Part shown: piece after piece, positions 9,325 through 16,880 of the stretch | How positions within the stretch are numbered: position 1 is the first letter of the stretch | Layout: the number at the start of each line of letters is the position of its first letter | NCBI GenBank assembly: GCA_029553545.1 | Contig: JAKPKU010000052.1 | Coordinates: 1 to 33,869, forward strand | Length of the DNA: 33,869 nt | Origin: Candidatus Cloacimonadota bacterium | GTDB lineage: Bacteria > Cloacimonadota > Cloacimonadia > Cloacimonadales > WRIO01 | Direction: 5' to 3' | The notes under the pieces: generated by a model | Told to the model about the DNA's origin: nothing | Databases searched by the model: none | The model's input: only the letters and a program-made list of their open reading frames with translations | Program-made: the position numbers and the translations under genes

Positions 9325-10848
9325 ATGGCAAAAGAGCCAAAAACAGCAATAATACCTACAAGAGAAGATGATTACCCTGAATGGTATCAACAAGTAATTA
9401 AAGCAGCCGATATGGCAGAAAATAGCGATGTTCGCGGATGTATGGTAATTAAGCCTTGGGGATATGCAATCTGGGAAAACATTCAAAAGAACTTGGATCA
9501 AATGTTCAAAGAGACAGGGCATAAAAATGCTTATTTCCCAATATTCATACCAAAAAGCTTTTTTGAAAAAGAGGCTGAACACGTCGAAGGCTTTGCTAAA
9601 GAATGCGCAGTTGTGACACATTCACGTCTTGAAGATGATGGAACAGGCAAACTCAAAGTAGCTGGTAAATTAACTGAACCTTATATTGTTCGTCCAACTT
9701 CTGAAACCATTATTGGTGCCTCATTTTCAAAATGGGTGCAATCTTATAGAGATTTGCCGTTATTGATTAATCAATGGGCAAATGTTGTGCGCTGGGAGCT
9801 TCGTACAAGACTCTTTTTAAGAACTGCAGAGTTTTTATGGCAAGAAGGACACACTGTACATTCTACAAAAGAAGAAGCACAGATTGAAACAAAACAAATG
9901 CTCGGCGTTTATGCTCAGTTTGCAAGAGAATACCTCGCAATACCCGTTGTTGAAGGTGAAAAAACAGAAGGAGAACGTTTCCCTGGTGCAGTTAATACTT
10001 TTACTATCGAAGCTATGATGCAAGATAAAAAAGCCCTTCAAGCTGGTACATCACACTTTTTAGGACAAAACTTTGCTAAAGCATCTGAAATTAAATTCCA
10101 AAGCAAAAATGGCGAAATAGAATATGCATGGACAACATCTTGGGGCGTCTCAACACGACTTATTGGAGCGCTTATAATGGCGCATAGCGATGATAATGGA
10201 CTGATTATTCCACCAAGAATATCTCCTGAACACTTAATCTTTATCCCTATTTATAAAAATGAAGAAGATAAAGTAAAAGTATTAGCATACATTGACGGTA
10301 TTGTTAACGAGATAAAACCTCTACGCTATCATGATGAAAAAATTAGATATAACATCGACGATAGAGATATGACAAATAGCGAAAAGGGATGGTATTGGAT
10401 AAAAAAAGGGGCACCTCTTCGCATTGAAATAGGACCTCGTGACATAGAAAATAACTCTGTATTTGTCGGCAGAAGAGATAAAGAACCAAAAGAAAAACAA
10501 TCGTATAGCGTAAAAGACTTTACAGGACAATTGATTCAAATGCTCGATGAGATTCAAAACAATATTTACCAAAGAGCAATGTCTTTTAGAGAAAAAAATA
10601 CTTTTATGATCGATGATAAAGATCAGTTTTATAAATTCTTTACATTAAAAGACACTGAAAAGCCAGAAATACACGGAGGCTTTGTAAATGCACACTGGTG
10701 TGGTTGTAATGAATGTGAAGAAGCGATTAAAGGCGATCTAAAAGTTACTATTCGTTGTATACCACTTGATGCCAAAGAAGAGAGTGGCAAATGTATTTAC
10801 TGTGGCAAAGACAGTAAAAAAAGAGTATTATTCGCTAAAAGTTATTAA
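9325..10848 (+). CDS. proS: Prolyl-tRNA synthetase, archaeal/eukaryal-type (type 3)
   Basis: PTREDDYPEWYQQVIKAADMAENSDVRGCMVIKPWGYAIWENIQ; RPTSETI; C-terminal Zn-like CGCNECEE...CIYCGK. GGAGTTCTC SD before ATG 9325. Confidence 0.93.
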   Translation: MAKEPKTAIIPTREDDYPEWYQQVIKAADMAENSDVRGCMVIKPWGYAIWENIQKNLDQMFKETGHKNAYFPIFIPKSFFEKEAEHVEGFAKECAVVTHSRLEDDGTGKLKVAGKLTEPYIVRPTSETIIGASFSKWVQSYRDLPLLINQWANVVRWELRTRLFLRTAEFLWQEGHTVHSTKEEAQIETKQMLGVYAQFAREYLAIPVVEGEKTEGERFPGAVNTFTIEAMMQDKKALQAGTSHFLGQNFAKASEIKFQSKNGEIEYAWTTSWGVSTRLIGALIMAHSDDNGLIIPPRISPEHLIFIPIYKNEEDKVKVLAYIDGIVNEIKPLRYHDEKIRYNIDDRDMTNSEKGWYWIKKGAPLRIEIGPRDIENNSVFVGRRDKEPKEKQSYSVKDFTGQLIQMLDEIQNNIYQRAMSFREKNTFMIDDKDQFYKFFTLKDTEKPEIHGGFVNAHWCGCNECEEAIKGDLKVTIRCIPLDAKEESGKCIYCGKDSKKRVLFAKSY

Positions 10849-11585
10849 ACCTTATTTAGTGCTTCATAGAACTCATTTACATAATAGTGTGACTCTTGAA
10901 GCACTTTTTTTATATCTGTATGCAATACTCTATTAATGGCTAATGCGGATGAAAATGCACAGCCAGTGCCGTGTGAATAAGCCCAATGCCGTCTTGCATA
11001 TTCAAATCCATGGCAATCATTTTTACTAATATATGCTTCTTGAATCAAATTGCCTGAAAAATGACCTCCCTTGACATATAAGTCACAATTATACTGCTTA
11101 ACTATCATTTTTGCTGCTTCAATTGCTCTTTTATAATCTAAGTTCTTTTCTCCGATAAGCATGGCTAATTCATTGCTATTTGGTGTAATAACAGAAACAC
11201 AATCACTTAGTGATTTCTTTAATAATGCAATATATGAGTCATCGATAAAATCAAAACCAGAGCTTGATTGAAAGACAGGATCTAAAACAACATAGGTTTC
11301 AATCTTCTGCAAATAATGATAAATAATGTCAAGAATCTCTATATTTGGAACAAGCCCAATCTTTATACAGTCAGGCTTGAACGACTTAAGTAAACATTGC
11401 AATTGTTTTTCAAAAACCTCTTTTTCAAGAGGAGTGACTGAATAAACGTTATTAAAATCTTGAGATGTAATAGCTGTAAGCGCTGATAAACCCCAAAAAC
11501 CATAGTATTGAGCCACTTTTAAATCTTGATATACCCCTGCCCCACCTGATGTGTCTGAAGCTGCTATTGTTAAGAAATAACTCAT
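10845..11585 (-). CDS. thiD: Hydroxymethylpyrimidine/phosphomethylpyrimidine kinase
   Basis: TIAASDTSGGAGVYQDLK...GLSALTAITSQ...VLDPVFQSSSG...ITPNSNELAMLIG...YVKGGH...HGTGCAFSSALA. Confidence 0.92.
   Translation of the reverse strand: MSYFLTIAASDTSGGAGVYQDLKVAQYYGFWGLSALTAITSQDFNNVYSVTPLEKEVFEKQLQCLLKSFKPDCIKIGLVPNIEILDIIYHYLQKIETYVVLDPVFQSSSGFDFIDDSYIALLKKSLSDCVSVITPNSNELAMLIGEKNLDYKRAIEAAKMIVKQYNCDLYVKGGHFSGNLIQEAYISKNDCHGFEYARRHWAYSHGTGCAFSSALAINRVLHTDIKKVLQESHYYVNEFYEALNKV
10858..10911 (+). terminator. Probable proS terminator located inside the 3' coding region of convergent thiD
   Basis: AGTGCTTCA-t-AGA-ac-TCA[14 nt]TGA-c-TCT-TGAAGCACT followed by a T-run on +. Confidence 0.65.
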
Positions 11586-11603
11586 TCTGCCTCCATTTTT
11601 GAA

Positions 11604-11645
11604 ATAGGTATGCTATTAATAAATAACAGCATACCTATGTTTTTT
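11604..11645 (+). terminator. Plus-strand terminator-like hairpin in the thiC-thiD gap
   Basis: ATAGGTATGCT-13 nt-AGCATACCTAT perfect 11 bp stem, then G and TTTTTT on the + strand. Confidence 0.6.
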
Positions 11646-11651
11646 AGTATA

Positions 11652-12917
11652 TTATTGATTAGCGACTCTTATTGCACAATGTTTTCCACACATTGAACAT
11701 TCTTCTTTACCTAAGCTACTTTCCTGTTTTCTTTTTTTTGCAAGTTCTGGATCAAGTGCATATTCATACATTTTTTCCCATGAAAGCTCAGCACGTGCTT
11801 TTGACATATTTAAGTCTGTTTGTATTGATTTTTTAATTCCTTTGGAAATATCAGCACTATGAGCAGCAATTTTGAAAGCAATGGTGCCTTGTTTGATATC
11901 ATCAATATTGGGCAAACATAAATGCTCTGAAGGAGTAACGCAACAAAGGAAATCTGCTCCGTACACTGCAGCAGCTGTAGCCCCAATAGCACCAGTAATA
12001 TGGTCATAACCAGCAGAGATATCAGTCGTTAAAGGACCCAATACATAAAAAGGTGCTTCTTTGCATAAGCTCTTCTGCAACTCAATGTTCATTTGAATAT
12101 CTTTCCAAGGTACATGCCCAGGTCCCTCTACCATTACTTGCACACCTTCTTGCCTGCAGTTTTTTACCAGCTCACCTAATACCATTAATTCTGCGAGTTG
12201 TGCTTGGTCAGTTGCATCAACTAAGCCGCCAGGTCTTAATCCATCACCAAGACTTAATGTCACTTCATGTTTTTTGCAAATAGCTAAAAGCCTGTCAAAG
12301 TGCTCGTATAATGGGTTCTCTTTATTGTTTGTTTTCATCCAATGCTTTAACATGCTGCCGCCACGACTAACAATTCCAACTACACGAGGGTTTCTATCTA
12401 AAAAGTCTAAACTTCTCCGATTAAGCCCACAATGCACTGTCATAAAGTCAACGCCCTGCTCTGCTTGTTTTTCAATTTCATCAAAGAGCATATTTATTGA
12501 CATACTTGTTAATTCATGATTATCTTCGAGTAGTTTTGTAATAACAGAATAAATTGGAACGGTCCCCATCATGATATTGCTATTAGCTAACAGCTCTTTT
12601 CTAATCAAGTCCAAATCGCCTGCAGTCGATAAATCCATAAAACTATCAGCACCAAACTGTATTGCCACTTCAAGCTTTTTCAGCTCTTCTTTAATATCAA
12701 CATTGTTTTCTGAGGTACCTAAGTTAATATTAATTTTCGTTGTTAGACCTTTGCCAATAGCTCTTGCAGTAAAAGAACGATTATTATTCTTGGGAATAAC
12801 AATAGTTCCACTGCACAAGCCTTCAATAATAGCACTTTCAGGTACCTGTTCATATATAGCACATTCTTTGATTGATTTATTAATCACATTATTCTTTGCA
12901 TCATTTATTATTGTCAT
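11652..12917 (-). CDS. thiC: Phosphomethylpyrimidine synthase ThiC
   Basis: DLSTAGDLDLIRKELL..., MTVHCGLNRRSL, RGGSMLKHWM, SLGDGLRPGG, EGPGHVPW, C-terminal CSMCGKHCAIR. Likely start MTIINDAKNN with AAGAAGG SD; overlaps the thiE end. Confidence 0.95.
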   Translation of the reverse strand: MTIINDAKNNVINKSIKECAIYEQVPESAIIEGLCSGTIVIPKNNNRSFTARAIGKGLTTKININLGTSENNVDIKEELKKLEVAIQFGADSFMDLSTAGDLDLIRKELLANSNIMMGTVPIYSVITKLLEDNHELTSMSINMLFDEIEKQAEQGVDFMTVHCGLNRRSLDFLDRNPRVVGIVSRGGSMLKHWMKTNNKENPLYEHFDRLLAICKKHEVTLSLGDGLRPGGLVDATDQAQLAELMVLGELVKNCRQEGVQVMVEGPGHVPWKDIQMNIELQKSLCKEAPFYVLGPLTTDISAGYDHITGAIGATAAAVYGADFLCCVTPSEHLCLPNIDDIKQGTIAFKIAAHSADISKGIKKSIQTDLNMSKARAELSWEKMYEYALDPELAKKRKQESSLGKEECSMCGKHCAIRVANQ

Positions 12918-13554
12918 TTTTCCTTCTTTCTTGATAATCATTGATCAGATTTTTCATAGATATTAAGCGATTTGCAAAATCTGTTGATTTCATAAAATAA
13001 CGAACCATAGCTATATTACGAATTCCAGACGATAGAACACTATTGATATTTGTATCATCGATTCCACCAATACCCACAACAGGCGTTTTTGCTTGATCGC
13101 TCATTTCTAATACTTTTTTAATTGGTAAAAGACCAGTAACAGGGTCGGGTATTTTCTTTGTAGGCGTTGAATACAGTGGACCAAATCCTATATAGTCAGG
13201 CTTTTGAGATAATGCTATTTCTACTTGTTGGAGATTGTGCGTTGAAAGCCCAATAATACTGTTCTTTTTGATAATTATTTCAGCATCTTCTTTACTCAAA
13301 TCATCTTGCCCTAAATGAACGCCATCTGCGTCAACAAGCTGTGCTATAGCCACATTATCATTAACTATAAATTTTGTATCAGATCCCTTACAGATCGAAT
13401 AAATATCTCTTGCCAACTCTAAATTTTGTTTGTCCGAAAGGTTCTTTTCACGCAATTGTAAATATTTGATTTTGTTTTTAACACAGATCTCAGCAATTGT
13501 TGTGTGTGGCAAAACTGGTTCTGTAATGATGATATACAAGCCAAAATCATTCAT
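12901..13554 (-). CDS. thiE: Thiamine-phosphate synthase
   Basis: YLQLREKNLSDKQ, FIVNDNVAIAQLVDADGVHLGQDDL, IGLSTHNLQQ, YIGFGPLYSTPTK, VGIGGIDDTN. Confidence 0.93.
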   Translation of the reverse strand: MNDFGLYIIITEPVLPHTTIAEICVKNKIKYLQLREKNLSDKQNLELARDIYSICKGSDTKFIVNDNVAIAQLVDADGVHLGQDDLSKEDAEIIIKKNSIIGLSTHNLQQVEIALSQKPDYIGFGPLYSTPTKKIPDPVTGLLPIKKVLEMSDQAKTPVVGIGGIDDTNINSVLSSGIRNIAMVRYFMKSTDFANRLISMKNLINDYQERRKNDNNK

Positions 13555-14323
13555 TTTTTAAGAGCTCCTTCTCTATCAACTCTGCAGCCTTTTTGCCTGA
13601 TAGGAGCATTCCTCCAAAGATTGGTCCCATTCTAAAACTGCCAAATACACCATTCGCAGCCATTCCAGAAACAAATAAGCCTGGATAAGCTTCTTTTGTA
13701 TTTTCAACAGTGCTTGTTTCACCTTTATCAATAGATAAAGACATTTCACCAACAATTTTTCCATTAGCAGTATTTAACTGAACATTGTTCTTTTGTGCTG
13801 TGAGCCTTACAACCTCAGATGGATGACCTGTCGCATCTAATACAAATTTAGAACGGACCATTAGCGGGTCGACGTGCATTTCAAGACGACCAATTGCTGT
13901 CCAGTTAATCACGACGCCTGACACCCGATTATTAAGAAAAATAACATCTTCAACTGACACACAACTGAATATTTTAACACCAGCTTTGGTACAATGATAG
14001 ATTAACGATGAAGTAGATTGAACAGAATCAGCAGTAGCAAGTTCATCAGATATCTTTTGATAATTGATATTATACTCATCTAAAACATGCCAAGCCTTTT
14101 TTTGAATAACCAACTCATTCATCATCATTGCTCCACCCCACATTCCACCACCAGGAGCAAGTTTAGCATCGTATAATGCTACTTTATACCCCTTCTTTGC
14201 GAGAGTTTCGCTTGCAACGAGTCCCGAAGGACCTCCACCTACTACGACAACATCAAGACTCAAATTATCTTGAAACTTTTTGAAATAAGATTGCACAATG
14301 GCACTGGAAACTGTAGCTTCCAT
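13547..14323 (-). CDS. thi4: Thi4-family thiazole synthase, probably sulfide-dependent
   Basis: VVVVGGGPSGLVASETLAKKGYKVALYD...GGGMWGGAMM...HVDPLMVRSKFVLDATGHPSEV...GMAANGVFGSFRMGPIFGGMLLSGKKAAELI; SD AAAGGAGG before ATG. Confidence 0.9.
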   Translation of the reverse strand: MEATVSSAIVQSYFKKFQDNLSLDVVVVGGGPSGLVASETLAKKGYKVALYDAKLAPGGGMWGGAMMMNELVIQKKAWHVLDEYNINYQKISDELATADSVQSTSSLIYHCTKAGVKIFSCVSVEDVIFLNNRVSGVVINWTAIGRLEMHVDPLMVRSKFVLDATGHPSEVVRLTAQKNNVQLNTANGKIVGEMSLSIDKGETSTVENTKEAYPGLFVSGMAANGVFGSFRMGPIFGGMLLSGKKAAELIEKELLKNE

Positions 14324-14365
14324 TACTCCTCCTTTCTTAATTAAGCAGAAACACTATTCTGCCTT

Positions 14366-14400
14366 GGAGGGTAATGAGCATAGGAAAGGGATTTTCTGTT
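14366..14400 (-). promoter_or_regulatory. Putative expression platform of the TPP riboswitch (anti-aptamer and anti-SD segment)
   Basis: Minus-strand CCTATG-CT-CATTACCC-TCC complements both aptamer nucleotides (14408-14425) and, via CCTCC, the thi4 SD (14328-14332). Confidence 0.6.
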
Positions 14401-14403
14401 TTT

Positions 14404-14472
14404 CCTCCCTACGCCGGCATTACCCGGATCAGGTTCAATGGGTTTATTCTCAGCCCTTGCGAGCACCCCTTT
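14404..14472 (-). promoter_or_regulatory. TPP (thi-box) riboswitch aptamer
   Basis: Minus strand GGGGTGCTCGCAAGGGCTGAGAATAAACCCATTGAACCTGATCCGGGTAATGCCGGCGTAGGGA contains the conserved CTGAGA, TGAACCTGAT and GGTAATGCC-GCG elements, upstream of thi4. Confidence 0.96.
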
Positions 14473-14710
14473 AGATGTCTTTACATCTACGGTTATCATT
14501 TTTTAATACTGTATATATATGTCAAGGCTTTTTCATTTTTTTGTTGTTCTATATCTTTAAAATCACTAAATTACATAATTTACGAGGCATAAATAAAAGT
14601 GTCTTCAATATATGAAAAGGTAATTTATTATTGCACATTTCAGAAGTCATAGTTTAGGCTCATAGATTTGGAAAATAATAAATATAAAGAATTGTGTTAT
14701 TATAAAAAAA

Positions 14711-14880
14711 TAATCGCCCCTAAACTCGCTTGTAGTAGGCATCTGCTGTTTTAGATGAAAATAGTTTTAGAAAAACACTATTTTCTAAGCCCTATTATAT
14801 ATAGAGGGTGATGTTTTTATTTATTCTTTACTTTATTCTTTTACATGTTATTTTGGTTTACTATGTAACAGTCTCATTAA
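14711..14880 (+). repeat. Dispersed structured repeat, copy 1 (core form)
   Basis: Contains GTAGTAGGCATCTGCTG...GAAAATAGTTTT...TATATAGAGGGTGATGTTTTTATT...TTTATTCTTTTA, shared with 22125-22305 and 32086-32260. Confidence 0.9.
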
Positions 14881-14991
14881 TTGTATGCATAATTTGTATG
14901 ATTTTTCTGAAAAAATAACTCATTGATTGAATCTTTTTTTTATCTCTTTTACATACACTTCAATGATAAACTAAAAACTACAAAATAATAG

Positions 14992-15020
14992 TTGACTTTT
15001 TTTCAAAACATTATTATTAT
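14992..15020 (+). promoter_or_regulatory. Sigma70-like promoter
   Basis: TTGACT-17 nt-TATTAT, followed by GGAGGGTGAT-ATG. Confidence 0.6.
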
Positions 15021-15040
15021 GACTCATATTGGAGGGTGAT

Positions 15041-16153
15041 ATGAAAAAAACATTAATAATCTTGATACTAATAATATCTTGTAACCTAATGGCGCAAAAA
15101 GTTCCATTTGATTTAAACCTAACGGGCAACCCATTTTATAATTCAATTAGGGCGGCTTCTATTGATGTAGACAACCCAAACAATCAACCTATTATCTTTA
15201 CTGTCAGAGTTGCAAATCAATCAAACAGAAAAGTCGATGAAGCCTACATGTCTTTTACACTAAAATGGAATGGAAACATAATCATCAATAAATCAATATC
15301 TTCATTTAAGGACTACTCATTAAATGTTTTAAACAATACAAGCTCACCGCTGATTTTTACCAATAGAGATATTATTAATGATAATGGTAGCCAATATTTA
15401 TCTGCAGCAACACCGTCAATTTCTTTGAATGATTTTTTAAATAACCCACATTTTAAGTCTGCAATTATGAATACGGGACTTTTCCCTGATGGAGTGTATG
15501 AATTTATCATGCAAATCAAATCTTCTAATAACCCCAATTCTACACCGCTTAGCAATGAAGCAATTTATGTTATGAACATTCATAATGTTAGTAATATTGT
15601 TCTTATAACGCCTGGAGTTCAAGCAGGGCAGCCCATTCCAAATATATCTCAAAGACCTGTTGTCTATTCATGGTCTGCAAATATTTCAAATCCAGCAAAC
15701 CCCTATATTTTTGAAATACGTGAGTTTGCACAAGAATCATCCATAAATATTAACAATATAGCCAACTCTGGACGACTGTTTTATCAGGAGACGAAAACAT
15801 CTCCTATATTTAATGAAAACTTAGAATATATAGAAAACAACTACTATGCATGGCGAGTATCAGTACCATTAACCACTGATCAATCACAATTTGGCGGGAC
15901 TCCTATGAGACATAGCCCATGGTATATTTATAAATTTGTTAGTTCGACAACTAATATTCCAAGTCCATACGCAAACTTAATGCCCCAACTTGAAGCACTT
16001 CAAAGCCCAGTGGTAAACCAGCTTATCAATCAGTTTTTTGTACCAACAGGTACTTTCTATCATGATAATAATAAAATAAATGCAAGTCAGGCTTTAACAA
16101 TTATTCAGCAAATCTTAAACTCTCAAAGCCATGTTATAGAAATTATAGATTGA
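15041..16153 (+). CDS. Secreted protein of unknown function
   Basis: Signal peptide MKKTLIILILIISCNLMAQ; beta-rich sequence VYSWSANISNPANPYIFEIREF...YYAWRVSV (Fn3-like). Start after GGAGGGTGAT. Confidence 0.8.
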   Translation: MKKTLIILILIISCNLMAQKVPFDLNLTGNPFYNSIRAASIDVDNPNNQPIIFTVRVANQSNRKVDEAYMSFTLKWNGNIIINKSISSFKDYSLNVLNNTSSPLIFTNRDIINDNGSQYLSAATPSISLNDFLNNPHFKSAIMNTGLFPDGVYEFIMQIKSSNNPNSTPLSNEAIYVMNIHNVSNIVLITPGVQAGQPIPNISQRPVVYSWSANISNPANPYIFEIREFAQESSININNIANSGRLFYQETKTSPIFNENLEYIENNYYAWRVSVPLTTDQSQFGGTPMRHSPWYIYKFVSSTTNIPSPYANLMPQLEALQSPVVNQLINQFFVPTGTFYHDNNKINASQALTIIQQILNSQSHVIEIID

Positions 16154-16160
16154 GGTAAAC

Positions 16161-16880
16161 ATGAAAAGATTTTTATTAATAATATTCATACTAAGTTTTG
16201 TAGTCTTAACTTACGCACAAAATATTGCTGTGATCGCTGGTATGAAAGGAAAAATCAATATTGTTAGAAATAGTACAACATTAATAGCCAAAACTGGTGA
16301 TGTATTAAAGAATAATGATCAAGTGCAATCTGAAGATGAGTCTTTTGCTGCTATTAGATTTGTGGATAATGGAGCAACAACAAAGCTTTTCCCAAACTCA
16401 ATCATTATTATCAATGCCTCTGTAAATGGAAATGTATTGAATAAAAGTAATTCAATTGTTAAGGGAACGGCAAAAGCAAAAGTAACCCCAAAATCAGGTA
16501 ATTATATAGTCGAAACTCCAAATACTGTGGCGTCTGTAAAAGGGACCAACTTTTTAACTACATACGATAATTTTATCACCACAATTGGCATTATTGAAGG
16601 TGAAGTAGAAATAAGAAACAAAACAAGCGATAGATCTGTTGATGCACATTCTAACGACGTTATACAAAGCGATGATGAAGGAAATGTCACTGAAATAGAT
16701 AATAGTGAATATATTCAAAACAATATTGATGATGAAAATGAAAAAGGACAATTGAATGACGATGATGATGGAATGAACAATCCAAAGGGTAATACAGGAG
16801 ATTCAGGTACTCATATTTTCGAAATGGAACTAAAAAACCCTGATGGAACCATTAAGAAAGTGAGAATTTCCTATGAATAG
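16161..16880 (+). CDS. Secreted FecR-domain protein
   Basis: Signal peptide, then VRNSTTLIAKTGDVLKNNDQVQSEDESFAAIRFVDNGATTKLFPNS...ETPNTVASVKGTNFLTTYD...GIIEGEVEIRN; acidic C-terminus. Confidence 0.82.
   Translation: MKRFLLIIFILSFVVLTYAQNIAVIAGMKGKINIVRNSTTLIAKTGDVLKNNDQVQSEDESFAAIRFVDNGATTKLFPNSIIIINASVNGNVLNKSNSIVKGTAKAKVTPKSGNYIVETPNTVASVKGTNFLTTYDNFITTIGIIEGEVEIRNKTSDRSVDAHSNDVIQSDDEGNVTEIDNSEYIQNNIDDENEKGQLNDDDDGMNNPKGNTGDSGTHIFEMELKNPDGTIKKVRISYE

Noticed and set aside
12053-12966. Three plus-strand ORFs opposite thiC
   Set aside because: Opposite highly conserved ThiC; compositions are mirror artefacts and no start signals are evident.
14374-14592. 72 aa plus-strand ORF
   Set aside because: It is the reverse complement of the TPP riboswitch region, which explains the conservation better.
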